Positions 9,573 to 19,536 are shown, counted from the first letter of the stretch. The stretch is DNA of 51,540 nucleotides from an uncultured Synechococcaceae cyanobacterium (GCA_902574955.1 CACGPQ010000006.1:1-51540), one strand, 5' to 3'. The notes: generated by a model from the sequence alone, not told the origin. Numbers and translations are program-made.

Positions 9573-10688
9573 ATGAGCTTCGGTAACAATCCAAACTTTG
9601 ATCAGTCGAGAGAAATCCTTCCAAGCCAAAACGCCAAAATAGAAGTTATTGGTGTAGGAGGTGGTGGCAGTAATGCAGTCAATAGAATGATAGACAGTGA
9701 TTTAGAAGGTGTCTCATTTAGAGTCCTCAATACAGACGCACAAGCCCTACTACAGTCTTCTGCAGAGCGGAGGGTTCAACTTGGTCAAAACCTCACTAGA
9801 GGTTTAGGTGCAGGTGGGAATCCAAGTATTGGGCAAAAAGCTGCCGAAGAATCTAAAGAAGAGCTTCAACAAGCTCTAGAGGGATCTGATCTAGTTTTTA
9901 TAGCCGCAGGAATGGGTGGAGGAACTGGTACAGGAGCAGCTCCGGTAGTTGCAGAAGTAGCTAAACAAAGTGGTGCTTTAACAGTTGGTATAGTAACCAA
10001 ACCATTTTCTTTTGAAGGGAAAAGAAGAATGCGTCAAGCAGAAGAAGGGATTGCAAGACTAGCTGAAAACGTTGACACTCTTATAGTTATTCCAAATGAC
10101 CGATTAAAAGACGTTATTGCAGGAGCTCCACTTCAAGAAGCATTTAGGAATGCTGATGATGTTTTAAGAATGGGAGTCAAAGGTATCAGTGACATAATTA
10201 CTTGCCCAGGATTAGTTAATGTTGATTTTGCAGATGTAAGATCAGTTATGACAGAAGCAGGCACTGCTCTTCTCGGAATAGGTATTGGTTCAGGAAGATC
10301 GAGAGCTTTAGAGGCTGCACAAGCAGCAATGAATAGCCCTTTACTAGAAGCAGCTAGAATTGATGGAGCTAAAGGCTGCGTAATAAATATTACTGGTGGC
10401 AAAGACATGACTTTGGAAGATATGACCTCAGCATCTGAAATTATCTATGATGTTGTTGATCAAGAAGCAAACATAATTGTTGGTGCAGTCGTCGATGAAG
10501 CAATGGAAGGAGAAATACAAGTAACTGTAATTGCTACAGGATTTGAAACAAATCAACCATTAAACCAACAAAGAATTAAAAACAGATTGTCGAATCAACC
10601 TTTATATAATTTTTCCGAGAATAAAGAATCAGGAGCTAGTATTCCTGAGTTTTTGAGATTAAGACAAAATAAAAAGGATATAGGTTAA
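9573..10688 (+). CDS. ftsZ: Cell division GTPase FtsZ
   Basis: [34 protein letters not shown] tubulin signature, [11 protein letters not shown]. Confidence 0.98.
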   Translation: MSFGNNPNFDQSREILPSQNAKIEVIGVGGGGSNAVNRMIDSDLEGVSFRVLNTDAQALLQSSAERRVQLGQNLTRGLGAGGNPSIGQKAAEESKEELQQALEGSDLVFIAAGMGGGTGTGAAPVVAEVAKQSGALTVGIVTKPFSFEGKRRMRQAEEGIARLAENVDTLIVIPNDRLKDVIAGAPLQEAFRNADDVLRMGVKGISDIITCPGLVNVDFADVRSVMTEAGTALLGIGIGSGRSRALEAAQAAMNSPLLEAARIDGAKGCVINITGGKDMTLEDMTSASEIIYDVVDQEANIIVGAVVDEAMEGEIQVTVIATGFETNQPLNQQRIKNRLSNQPLYNFSENKESGASIPEFLRLRQNKKDIG

Positions 10689-10701
10689 AAGGTAAAATAA
10701 A

Positions 10702-10799
10702 GTGACTCGGTTATCTCGCCTGCCTCAAGCATCCCTTGTGGCTGCTACCTTCCGGTCCTGACCAGGTTTAGGCGTTAAAACCGCGAAAGGCCGAGTCAA
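10702..10799 (-). ncRNA. ffs: Signal recognition particle RNA (4.5S/SRP RNA)
   Basis: Reverse strand contains CCTGGTCAGGACCGGAAGGTAGCAGCCACAAG, the conserved SRP core. Closing arms GACTCGG/CCGAGTC at 10704-10710 and 10791-10797. Confidence 0.93.
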
Positions 10800-10844
10800 A
10801 AACATATTAGCAATTCTTGATTCAAAAAGATACATAAACTTATT

Positions 10845-11618
10845 ATGTTACCTTCAGACCTGATTAATTATAAAAAAAAGTCTAGAAAAATCATTGCCCT
10901 AACTGCATGGGATTCCATATCAGGATCTATTGCAGAACAAGCTGATGTTGATCTCGTCCTCGTAGGTGATTCCTTAGCAATGGTCTGCTTAGGATACAAA
11001 TCGACCTTACCATTAACTTTAGAAAACATAATTTATCATACTAATGCTGTTTCAAGAGGATTTAAAAAGAAAATTGAGGAACAACCTTTGGTCATTTCAG
11101 ATATGCCTTTTCTGACTTACCAATGTGGAGAGGATAAAGCTGTTGAGTATGCAGGGAGAATCATTCAGAGCACCTATGCAAAAGCTGTAAAGGTAGAAGG
11201 AGCTGAACCAGAAATACAAAAAGTTATTTCTAGATTAGTAAGAATGGGAATCCCTGTTATGGGGCATATAGGTCTCACACCGCAAAGCTATCTAAATATT
11301 GGATTAAAGAAACAAGGAGAAAGCTTAGAAAGCCAAGAAAAAATCAAGAAGGAGGCTTCAATTCTTGAAAAATTAGGATGTTTTTCAATAGTTCTTGAAC
11401 ATATTCCTGATTTGCTTGCTAGAGAAGTACAAAACTCTTTAACAATTCCTGTAATAGGTATCGGTGCAGGTAATTATTGTGATGGGCAAGTAAGAGTAAC
11501 TGCCGATTTGTTAGGCCTCAATGATGATCAACCACCATTTTGCCAACCGATTATTCAAGGTAAGAAATTATTTAAGGATAAATTAAAAGAATGGGTAGAC
11601 TCTGAAAGGCTTAATTAA
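10845..11618 (+). CDS. panB: 3-methyl-2-oxobutanoate hydroxymethyltransferase
   Basis: IIALTAWDSISGSIAEQADVDLVLVGDSLAMV, MGIPVMGHIGLTPQS, PVIGIGAG. Confidence 0.94.
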   Translation: MLPSDLINYKKKSRKIIALTAWDSISGSIAEQADVDLVLVGDSLAMVCLGYKSTLPLTLENIIYHTNAVSRGFKKKIEEQPLVISDMPFLTYQCGEDKAVEYAGRIIQSTYAKAVKVEGAEPEIQKVISRLVRMGIPVMGHIGLTPQSYLNIGLKKQGESLESQEKIKKEASILEKLGCFSIVLEHIPDLLAREVQNSLTIPVIGIGAGNYCDGQVRVTADLLGLNDDQPPFCQPIIQGKKLFKDKLKEWVDSERLN

Positions 11619-12834
11619 TTTCATCCCACCACTTAAACATAGAAACAAGAACTTGATTACTTAGTTCCATTCCTATAGGCTCACTTAAAAAGAATCTATT
11701 ACCCTTTCTTACTAGTAGTCCACTTTCAAGAAATCTATCCCATTCTTCAAGCAATTTACAAAAGTTTCTTTCAAATTCTTTGTTTTCCCAGTTTTGTTCT
11801 TTAAACACTTCTTTAATATCTAAACCCTCTTTGAGTCTTAATCCCAACATTATTTTCTCATCAAGTTCTTTGTAAACAAAATCCTTATTAATTAGGGATG
11901 AATCTAAATTAAATTCGTACTGTCTTATTACCCATTCTTTATATTCTTTACTAACTCTTGGTCTAGTTAACTTTTCCCCCCACGGAGAACTTGTGGAACC
12001 TTGACCAAAACTCCACCAGCCTAAACCACTCCAATAAACTCTATTATGTCTCGATTGATGCCGCGGGAGGCAATAGTTTGAGATTTCATATCTTGAATAC
12101 CCTGAGTTTTTTAAAATTAAATGAGTTGATTCACTATTTCTAAAAGCTTCTTCATCACTTGGGAGTTTTAAATTTCCTAATTTAACTAGTTTTTGAAAAA
12201 CAGTGCCATTTTCAATATTCAAATCGTAAATAGATATGTGCGGTGGTGAAAATGTTATTGCTTTTTTTAAGTCATCTTGCCATTCTTTAAATCCACTAAG
12301 TGGCAAGTTTTGAATTAAATCTAAACTCCAGCTTTTTATTAACCGAGAATTATATTCTCTCTTCAACCATAAACAAGCTTGTTCTGCATCTTCTCTCAAA
12401 TGACGCCTTCCAGATTTTTGAAGTATCTGATTATTAAAACTTTGTACTCCTAGACTAAATCTATTTATCCCAGCATTTATGAATCCATAAAGATCATCTT
12501 GAGTAAAACTAGCTGGATCAACCTCCATAGTAATTTCAGCACCATAGTCAATTCCGTAATTTTCTCTAAAAAGATTAATTAATTCTTTGATTTGGGTAGG
12601 ATCCAAAATTGATGGTGTACCTCCTCCTAAATAAATTGTCGATAGAGGTGATTTATGCTTAATTGACAATATTTCTTTATATAAAAATTGCAAATACTCT
12701 TTAACAGTTTTACTTCCATAACCTTGTAAAGTTTCAATTTTGTTTCCTAATGGAATAACTGCAAAATCACAATAAAAACACCTTCTATGGCAAAAAGGAA
12801 TGTGAACATAAGCACTTCTTGGAAACTTATTCAT
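11611..12834 (-). CDS. hemW: HemW/HemN-like radical SAM protein (coproporphyrinogen III oxidase family)
   Basis: SAYVHIPFCHRRCFYCDFAV radical SAM cluster motif, STIYLGGGTPS, ITMEVDPASF. Confidence 0.88.
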   Translation of the reverse strand: MNKFPRSAYVHIPFCHRRCFYCDFAVIPLGNKIETLQGYGSKTVKEYLQFLYKEILSIKHKSPLSTIYLGGGTPSILDPTQIKELINLFRENYGIDYGAEITMEVDPASFTQDDLYGFINAGINRFSLGVQSFNNQILQKSGRRHLREDAEQACLWLKREYNSRLIKSWSLDLIQNLPLSGFKEWQDDLKKAITFSPPHISIYDLNIENGTVFQKLVKLGNLKLPSDEEAFRNSESTHLILKNSGYSRYEISNYCLPRHQSRHNRVYWSGLGWWSFGQGSTSSPWGEKLTRPRVSKEYKEWVIRQYEFNLDSSLINKDFVYKELDEKIMLGLRLKEGLDIKEVFKEQNWENKEFERNFCKLLEEWDRFLESGLLVRKGNRFFLSEPIGMELSNQVLVSMFKWWDEIN

Positions 12835-12930
12835 AATATAAATTCATTTTTAAGCTCCAAAAAAGTATTAAGGATGGGAAAAAATAAAATCCTTATTTAC
12901 TCAATTAATAAATCCTAGTAGATTATATAT

Positions 12931-14040
12931 ATGACAGATATCTTAGTATTAATTTTATTTGTATTGTCTGGGGCTGCTTCTGGATGGCTTGGTGTTGATT
13001 TATTGCCAGTAGACATACTTAAACAGGTATCTAATGTAGAAGGTTTTAGAATTGTTTTAGCAATAATAGGTTTTTTTGTTGGATTAGCAGCTGGTTTTGT
13101 ATTCCTTCAACTTAGAAAAACGTTTCTTGATCAAATAAGAACTATGCCAACTGACTTATTAATAAGTAGGTCCGTTGGATTAATTTTAGGATTACTTGTT
13201 GCGAATCTCCTACTTGCTCCGATACTGTTAATTCCATTCCCTAGAGAGGTTTTCTTCGCAAAACCCTTAGCAGCTATATTAAGCAACATTTTCTTTGGAG
13301 TGCTTGGTTATAAGTTGGCGGATACCCATGGAAGGACATTATTGAGATTATTCAATCCAAATAATACTGATGCATATCTAGTCAATGAAGGAATACTCCC
13401 TGCAGCAAGTCCAAAAATTTTAGATACAAGCGTAATTATTGATGGAAGAATTAATGGCCTATTAAGTTGCGGCTTATTGGAAGGGCAATTAATTGTTGCT
13501 CAAAGTGTAATTGACGAATTACAAACTTTAGCTGACTCAAGCAGTAATGAAAAAAGGTCCAAAGGCAGAAGAGGTCTCAAGTTATTAAAAGAATTAAGAG
13601 ATTTATATGGGAGAAGACTTGTAATAAATCCAACAAAATATGAAGGAAATGGGGTAGATGAAAAACTCTTGAAAATTACTGAGGATATGACAGGAACATT
13701 AATTACGGCTGACTATAATCTTTCTCAGATTGCTGAAGTTAAAGAATTAAAAGTTATGAATTTGAGTGATTTAGTTATTGCTTTAAGGCCAGAAGTACAA
13801 CCAGGAGAATCTCTTAATATCAAAATCGTGAGAGAAGGCAAAGAAAAAATGCAAGGTATTGGATATTTAGACGACGGCACAATGGTTGTTATTGATGAGG
13901 CAAAGAATTTTGTGGGGAGCAGATTAGATATTGTTATTACAGGCGCATTACAAACTCCCACTGGAAGAATGGTCTTTGGAAAACTGATAAATAATCCTGA
14001 GTCAAACAAATCTTTTAAATCACCAGCGACACAGAGCTAA
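12931..14040 (+). CDS. PIN/TRAM domain membrane protein (YacL-like)
   Basis: Several N-terminal TMs, PIN-like ILDTSVIIDGRI...LITADYNLSQIA, then a TRAM-like C-terminus. Confidence 0.85.
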   Translation: MTDILVLILFVLSGAASGWLGVDLLPVDILKQVSNVEGFRIVLAIIGFFVGLAAGFVFLQLRKTFLDQIRTMPTDLLISRSVGLILGLLVANLLLAPILLIPFPREVFFAKPLAAILSNIFFGVLGYKLADTHGRTLLRLFNPNNTDAYLVNEGILPAASPKILDTSVIIDGRINGLLSCGLLEGQLIVAQSVIDELQTLADSSSNEKRSKGRRGLKLLKELRDLYGRRLVINPTKYEGNGVDEKLLKITEDMTGTLITADYNLSQIAEVKELKVMNLSDLVIALRPEVQPGESLNIKIVREGKEKMQGIGYLDDGTMVVIDEAKNFVGSRLDIVITGALQTPTGRMVFGKLINNPESNKSFKSPATQS

Positions 14041-14071
14041 ATCTAGCTAGAATCAGTTCAATCTTAATTTC

Positions 14072-14743
14072 GTGATACAAATGACTGTATCTGCTCCTTA
14101 TTACGGCGAAAACACCGTTATGAGGACCCCTCCCCCTGATCTCCCCTCTCTTTTACTAAAAGAGCGAATTGTTTATCTTGGTTTACCATTATTTTCAGAT
14201 GATGATGCGAAAAGACAACTAGGAATGGATGTAACTGAGCTAATCATTGCTCAACTTCTTTATCTAGAGTTTGAGGATCCAGATAAACCAATCTATTTCT
14301 ATATCAATTCAACAGGGACAAGTTGGTACACTGGTGACGCAGTTGGTTTTGAAACAGAAGCTTTCGCTATCTGCGATACAATAAGCTATATTAAGCCCCC
14401 AGTACACACAATATGCATCGGACAAGCAATGGGGACTGCTGCCGTTATCCTCTCATCTGGCACTAAGGGTCAAAGGGCCGCTCTTCCGCATGCTTCTATT
14501 GTTTTACATCAACCCATAAGCGGAGCAAGAGGCCAAGCAACCGATATCCAAATAAGAGCTGAGGAAGTTTTGAAAAATAAAAAATCAATGCTGGAGATTC
14601 TATCTAGGAATACTGGAAAGACTATCGAAGAACTCTCAAAAGACTCTGACAGGATGAGTTATCTCAACCCCCAAGAAGCCCTAGATTATGGAGTTATCGA
14701 TAGAATACTCACCAGTCAAAAAGATTTACCAAATAAAATTTAA
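14072..14743 (+). CDS. clpR: ClpR, ClpP-like subunit lacking the catalytic serine
   Basis: ClpP fold sequence but GQAMGTAAVIL where active ClpP has G-x-A-A/S-S-M/A; lies directly upstream of clpP3. Confidence 0.88.
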   Translation: MIQMTVSAPYYGENTVMRTPPPDLPSLLLKERIVYLGLPLFSDDDAKRQLGMDVTELIIAQLLYLEFEDPDKPIYFYINSTGTSWYTGDAVGFETEAFAICDTISYIKPPVHTICIGQAMGTAAVILSSGTKGQRAALPHASIVLHQPISGARGQATDIQIRAEEVLKNKKSMLEILSRNTGKTIEELSKDSDRMSYLNPQEALDYGVIDRILTSQKDLPNKI

Positions 14744-14767
14744 CTCTCACAAAACTATTTTAAAATC

Positions 14768-15379
14768 ATGCCAATAGGAACTCCAAGCGTGCCTTATAGA
14801 CTTCCAGGAAGTCAATACGAAAGATGGGTGGACATATATACAAGATTAGGTGTTGAAAGGATTCTTTTTCTTGGACAAGAAGTGAATGATGGTATTGCTA
14901 ATAGCCTTGTTGCACAAATGCTTTATCTTGATTCTGATGATAATTCGAAACCTATCTATCTATATATAAATAGTCCAGGAGGATCAGTAACTGCTGGCTT
15001 AGCTATATATGACACTATCAAATACGTAAAAAGTGATGTAGTAACAATATGCGTAGGCCTAGCAGCCTCTATGGGAGCGTTCTTACTAGCAGCTGGAACA
15101 AAAGGTAAAAGAGTTGCTTTGCCTCATAGCAGAATAATGATTCATCAACCTCTAGGAGGAACATCTCAACGCCAAGCCAGTGATATTGAAATTGAAGCTA
15201 AGGAAATTTTAAGAATTAAAGATATGTTAAATATGTCTATGGCAGATATGACGGGCCAATCATTTGAGAAAATTGAAAAGGATACAGATAGAGATTATTT
15301 TCTAAGTGCGGAAGAAGCAAAAAACTATGGCTTAATTGATAGAGTGATCACACATCCAAGCGAAGCAAATCAATCTTAA
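14768..15379 (+). CDS. clpP3: ATP-dependent Clp protease proteolytic subunit
   Basis: Catalytic [14 protein letters not shown] and [10 protein letters not shown] motifs. Confidence 0.93.
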   Translation: MPIGTPSVPYRLPGSQYERWVDIYTRLGVERILFLGQEVNDGIANSLVAQMLYLDSDDNSKPIYLYINSPGGSVTAGLAIYDTIKYVKSDVVTICVGLAASMGAFLLAAGTKGKRVALPHSRIMIHQPLGGTSQRQASDIEIEAKEILRIKDMLNMSMADMTGQSFEKIEKDTDRDYFLSAEEAKNYGLIDRVITHPSEANQS

Positions 15380-15447
15380 AATTTCTAAATAAATATTTTA
15401 ATTTTTTATTTTTAAATTAATAATTTTTTGATTTATTTACACCTTTA

Positions 15448-15540
15448 ATGTCTAAAATATTAATTATCAAATGCAAAGAAGCTACAACTAATGACCCAAC
15501 TCTTTTACGACACAGATGCAGATTTAAGTCTTTTAGATAA
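15448..15540 (+). CDS. Possible 30-aa upstream ORF overlapping the ilvC start (speculative)
   Basis: ATG at 15448 to TAA at 15538-15540: [30 protein letters not shown]; out of frame with ilvC. Confidence 0.2.
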   Translation: MSKILIIKCKEATTNDPTLLRHRCRFKSFR

Positions 15541-16480
15541 GAAAACAATAGCGATTATTGGATATGGTTCACAAGGTCATGCACATGCCCTAAACCTTAA
15601 AGATAGCGGTATGGATGTAATTGTTGGATTATATAAAGGGAGTAAGTCTGAAAGCAAAGCTATTAGCGATGGAATACAAGTATTTAGTGTTTCTGAAGCT
15701 TGCAAAAAAGCAGACTGGATTATGATTCTCCTCCCAGATGAGTTTCAGAAAGATGTTTACCTTAATGAAATAGAACCAAACTTAAAAGAAGGAAAGATAT
15801 TAAGTTTTGCTCATGGCTTCAATATTAGATTCGGACTTATCAAACCTCCTAGTTTTGTGGATGTTGTAATGATTGCCCCAAAAGGACCTGGACACACTGT
15901 TCGTTGGGAATATCAGAATGGTCAAGGAGTTCCAGCATTGTTTGCAGTAGAGCAGGATTCTTCCGGAAATGCAAGATCATTGGCGATGGCCTATGCTAAA
16001 GGGATTGGCGGAACAAGAGCAGGGATTCTTGAAACAAACTTCAAAGAAGAAACAGAAACTGATTTATTTGGCGAACAAGCAGTTTTGTGCGGAGGATTAT
16101 CAGAACTTGTCAAATCAGGCTTTGAAACCCTTGTAGAGGCAGGATATCAGCCCGAACTTGCTTACTTCGAATGCTTACATGAAGTTAAACTTATTGTTGA
16201 TTTAATGGTGAAGGGAGGCTTATCTCAAATGAGAGATTCCATTTCAAATACTGCAGAATATGGAGATTATGTAAGTGGTAAAAGACTTATTAATAGTGAT
16301 ACAAAGAAAGAAATGCAGAAAATTTTAAAGGATATTCAAGATGGAACTTTCGCTAAGAATTTTGTGGAAGAATGCGATAAAAACAAACCCTTAATGACAA
16401 AATTAAGAGAAGAGAACTCAAAACATGAAATTGAAAAAGTGGGTAAAGGTTTGCGCTCGATGTTCAGTTGGCTGAAATAA
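15491..16480 (+). CDS. ilvC: Ketol-acid reductoisomerase
   Basis: [45 protein letters not shown]. Confidence 0.97.
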   Translation: MTQLFYDTDADLSLLDKKTIAIIGYGSQGHAHALNLKDSGMDVIVGLYKGSKSESKAISDGIQVFSVSEACKKADWIMILLPDEFQKDVYLNEIEPNLKEGKILSFAHGFNIRFGLIKPPSFVDVVMIAPKGPGHTVRWEYQNGQGVPALFAVEQDSSGNARSLAMAYAKGIGGTRAGILETNFKEETETDLFGEQAVLCGGLSELVKSGFETLVEAGYQPELAYFECLHEVKLIVDLMVKGGLSQMRDSISNTAEYGDYVSGKRLINSDTKKEMQKILKDIQDGTFAKNFVEECDKNKPLMTKLREENSKHEIEKVGKGLRSMFSWLK

Positions 16481-17493
16481 ATTTATTTTTAATATTTCTT
16501 GGATCTATTGGTTTTGATTTATTGATCGGCGATCCAAGATTCTTAATCCACCCAGTTCAAGTAATTGGCTTTTACATAAAAAAAATATCTGATTACTTCA
16601 TAAATAATTTTGGAGAAAATAAAAATATATTGTTTTGGGGCGGATTAATCGTAGCTTTATCCACTATTGGAATAAGTTTTGGTTTAGGAAAATTGATAGA
16701 ACTCAATTATGTCCAATCAAGAAATCATTTTTTTATTGGATTATTAATTTTTTTTGGACTTTCAAGTTGTTTTGCGACTAAGGGACTTATTGCAAGTGTA
16801 AAAGAGATTGCAGAACTAATAGAACGCAGAGAGGTTAATGAGGAAAATGAAAGAATAATTAAAGAGAAAGTACAAAGAATAGTAAGTAGGGATGTAAGGT
16901 CATCCTCTATAAAACATCTTTTGAGATCAAGTACTGAGAGTCTTACTGAAAATTCTGTTGATGGAATATTTGGGCCATTATTCTGGATTTTTATTGGAAT
17001 TGTTTTTATGAAGTTTTCAATTTTTCTTCCAGGACCTTTATCACTTGGTTTTTCTTATAAAGCCATTAGCACACTAGATTCAATGATAGGTTACAAATAT
17101 GATTACTTTAGATATCTAGGTTTTTTCAGCGCAAAAATCGAAGATATTTTTACGTTTGTACCTTCAAGATTAGTTTTAATCACATTACCTTTAGTTAGCT
17201 CCAAAGTTAATGAGTACGGTTCAATCATAAAAAAAAGCTATCTTGATGGTAAAAAATATGATTCGCCTAATGCTGGGCTTTCAGAAGCTATATTTGCCTA
17301 TATTTCTGATATTAAATTGGGAGGAAAAAGTAAATATAAGAATGAAATTATTGAAAAGCCAATAATCAATGCGACTGGAGATAATTGCACTGAAGGAAAA
17401 ATCAATTTAATTTGTCAATTAATTTTGAAATTACAATTTTTATGGATAATAATTTTTGTCTTAATTTTTTTTATAATTTCAACTTTAATTTAA
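16468..17493 (+). CDS. cbiB: Adenosylcobinamide-phosphate synthase (cobalamin biosynthesis)
   Basis: [58 protein letters not shown] start overlaps the ilvC end. Confidence 0.9.
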   Translation: MAEINLFLIFLGSIGFDLLIGDPRFLIHPVQVIGFYIKKISDYFINNFGENKNILFWGGLIVALSTIGISFGLGKLIELNYVQSRNHFFIGLLIFFGLSSCFATKGLIASVKEIAELIERREVNEENERIIKEKVQRIVSRDVRSSSIKHLLRSSTESLTENSVDGIFGPLFWIFIGIVFMKFSIFLPGPLSLGFSYKAISTLDSMIGYKYDYFRYLGFFSAKIEDIFTFVPSRLVLITLPLVSSKVNEYGSIIKKSYLDGKKYDSPNAGLSEAIFAYISDIKLGGKSKYKNEIIEKPIINATGDNCTEGKINLICQLILKLQFLWIIIFVLIFFIISTLI

Positions 17494-17536
17494 TAATAAA
17501 TTAGTTTTAAAATTACTAAAATAGAAAATAAAATCT

Positions 17537-17782
17537 ATGCAAGAAAACGGCTCTCCATTAGAAAATCAAAATGATGATTTTACTACTACATCATCAACTA
17601 ATAATAAATACTCAAAATGGGTAGACAATCAGGGAGATGAAGTAAAGAATGTTTTTGGATTTAATAGTAGTGCTGAACTTGTAAATGGTAGAGCAGCAAT
17701 GATTGGGTTCTTAATGCTCATATTAACCGAGTTAGTTTTAAGCGGCAGACCTGTTACTTCTTCAATTTTTGGTATTAATTAA
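17537..17782 (+). CDS. hli: High-light-inducible protein (HLIP, single-helix chlorophyll-binding family)
   Basis: ELVNGRAAMIGFLMLILTELVLSGRPVTSSI matches the ExxNGRxAMIGF helix. Confidence 0.92.
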   Translation: MQENGSPLENQNDDFTTTSSTNNKYSKWVDNQGDEVKNVFGFNSSAELVNGRAAMIGFLMLILTELVLSGRPVTSSIFGIN

Positions 17783-17784
17783 AA

Positions 17785-17997
17785 ATGGAAGCAAAAAAAT
17801 CTAATCCAATAAAAGTATTCTTATACATATCTGTATGGGTAATTATTTGGGGTACTATAGGATCTTTAATAGATTTTCCTCTATATAAAAATAAAATCTA
17901 CCTAGAAGGAAGCATATATCAATATCTTACTTTCACAATTACAGCGATTATTTCTATTATATCTGCAAAGTTTTTTTATAAGAAAATTGATTTATAA
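17785..17997 (+). CDS. Small two-TM hypothetical protein
   Basis: 70-aa ORF with two hydrophobic helices, 2 nt after the hli stop. Confidence 0.65.
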   Translation: MEAKKSNPIKVFLYISVWVIIWGTIGSLIDFPLYKNKIYLEGSIYQYLTFTITAIISIISAKFFYKKIDL

Positions 17998-18249
17998 AAA
18001 CTTATACCTAAATTTCTTAATAATTTTTGCTGGTTCTTTACTTTCATTGGACTCGTAAAGTATCCACTGATGTGTCTCAGTATCATGATCACAACTATAA
18101 TTTCCAGATGGGTTATCGTAACTTGAAAGATATGAATGACAATTTTGGTCTGCCTCAAAAGCGGAGTCATAACCTGTTAGAAAATATATCAAAAATAGGA
18201 CAGTTATCAACAAAAAAAATACTTGAGAAACTAAATTAACTACCTTCAT
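17992..18249 (-). CDS. Small hypothetical protein with N-terminal TM/signal anchor
   Basis: 85-aa ORF MKVVNLVSQVFFLLITVLFLIYFLTGYDS... preferred over the overlapping 17976 and 18027 ORFs because of its TM and Cys pattern. Confidence 0.6.
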   Translation of the reverse strand: MKVVNLVSQVFFLLITVLFLIYFLTGYDSAFEADQNCHSYLSSYDNPSGNYSCDHDTETHQWILYESNESKEPAKIIKKFRYKFL

Positions 18250-18307
18250 AAGATATTCTAAAATTTAAATATATCATCTAATAAAATCTTTCCATCTAAA
18301 AATATAG

Positions 18308-18550
18308 CTAACGTCCAACATTAAATACAAAGTCATGGAATTCTTCATTCTTTAAATACAGGATGACTAGCAATACTAAAATGATATTTAAGCCTATTAC
18401 TATTGATCCAAAAATATTTATTTGTTTTTTGCCTGGCAAAGTGTAAGTAAATTTCTTGCCTTTAAGAAAACCAGCTAAGCCTTTTTTTTCTTTTATTTGA
18501 GTATTTTGAGTATTATCCTTAACTTCATTATCAGAAAAACCTTTTACCAT
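18308..18550 (-). CDS. Small single-TM hypothetical protein
   Basis: 80-aa ORF with a charged N-terminus, one C-proximal TM (IFGSIVIGLNIILVLLVILYL). Confidence 0.65.
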   Translation of the reverse strand: MVKGFSDNEVKDNTQNTQIKEKKGLAGFLKGKKFTYTLPGKKQINIFGSIVIGLNIILVLLVILYLKNEEFHDFVFNVGR

Positions 18551-18604
18551 TACAAATTAAATAACAAGTTTATAATATTCCAAAAAAATAAATTATTTTA
18601 ATAA

Positions 18605-18916
18605 TTAACAATTTTTAATCACATATGGGATCATTAATGAAATTCTCTCATTTGAGAAATTATTAAAAAAATAAGCTTCAATAATTTCCGTTTGTAGCCC
18701 CAATAAACTTGATTGACATTTGAATCTATTTTGATCAAATACTACTAATTGAAGTTTTTCTATTTCAGAAACTAATTCTTTACATATTTGGGTTGGAGAA
18801 TCTTTAAAACAATCACTAGATAGTTTTAAAATTTTAGACTTTGTGGGTATTGATTCAGCCATAACAAAATTAGATAACAACAAAAATTTAAGGAATAAAA
18901 TAGTTAAAAATTTCAT
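18605..18916 (-). CDS. Small secreted hypothetical protein (signal peptide, four mature Cys)
   Basis: MKFLTILFLKFLLLSNFVMA/ES signal peptide; mature part has Cys in DCFKD, QICKE, KCQSS and KNC. Confidence 0.65.
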   Translation of the reverse strand: MKFLTILFLKFLLLSNFVMAESIPTKSKILKLSSDCFKDSPTQICKELVSEIEKLQLVVFDQNRFKCQSSLLGLQTEIIEAYFFNNFSNERISLMIPYVIKNC

Positions 18917-18993
18917 TACTTCTTAAGATTTCAAAATTTTGTATGCCTCGATAAGAGTGCTGGGCATTGAGCTAATTGCATCTTTTTGCTATT

Positions 18994-19022
18994 AAAAAAA
19001 AAAGATGCCCTAAAAGAGCACC
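18994..19022 (-). terminator. Rho-independent terminator downstream of hup
   Basis: Reverse strand GGTGCTC-TTTTA-GGGCATC (7-bp stem with GU wobbles) followed by ten T. Confidence 0.75.
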
Positions 19023-19055
19023 TTGTTATTAAAGGAAGAAATAGATTAAAAAAAA

Positions 19056-19331
19056 TTACCCTTGAACTCTATCCTTAAAAAGTTTACCTGCAGAGAATGT
19101 TGGAACTCTTTTAGCGGGTATTGCTATTTTTTCGCCTGTCTTAGGGTTTAATCCCTGTCTTGCAGAACGATCTCTTGGTTCAAAAGAACCAAATCCTAGT
19201 AAAGAGACTTTTTTGCCTTCCACTACTGAATCAACAATAGTTTCAATAGCTGCATCAACAACTAAAGAAACATCAGTTTTTGTCAGCTCTGTACGAGCTG
19301 CAACAAGATTTACTAAATCAGCTTTGTTCAT
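19056..19331 (-). CDS. hup: HU-family DNA-binding protein
   Basis: MNKADLVNLVAARTELTKTDVSLVVDAAIETIVDSVVEGKKVSLLGFGSFEPRDRSARQGLNPKTGEKIAIPAKRVPTFSAGK. Confidence 0.96.
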   Translation of the reverse strand: MNKADLVNLVAARTELTKTDVSLVVDAAIETIVDSVVEGKKVSLLGFGSFEPRDRSARQGLNPKTGEKIAIPAKRVPTFSAGKLFKDRVQG

Positions 19332-19398
19332 TGAAATTTAAATTAAAGCTAGGGGTTAAAAAAAGATTTAAATCGAGTTTAAACCTCGAACTTTCACA

Positions 19399-19536
19399 TC
19401 ATATGGAGCAAATACAAATACGGCAACCGAAAATGCCGGCGGCGCAAAGCTTTATACAAATTTTAGGGACATTTTTAGCAACATTATTTATTTCTTCTAG
19501 CCGCTCTTTTTCATTTATAAAAAATAGCCTCTTCAT
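19399..19536 (-). CDS. Possible 45-aa Cys-rich small protein upstream of hup (not in ORF track)
   Basis: Translated by hand: MKRLFFINEKERLEEINNVAKNVPKICIKLCAAGIFGCRICICSI, stop TGA. Five Cys in the last 19 residues. Confidence 0.3.
   Translation of the reverse strand: MKRLFFINEKERLEEINNVAKNVPKICIKLCAAGIFGCRICICSI

Noticed and set aside
10133-10408. Minus-strand 91-aa ORF
   Set aside because: Antisense shadow of the strongly conserved ftsZ.
15380-15447. Very AT-rich tract upstream of ilvC as a special regulatory element
   Set aside because: AT-rich intergenic sequence is normal in this genome; no defined motif found.
17976-18239. ORFs 17976..18170(-) and 18027..18239(+)
   Set aside because: They overlap the better supported 17992..18249(-) frame, which has a membrane segment and Cys pattern.
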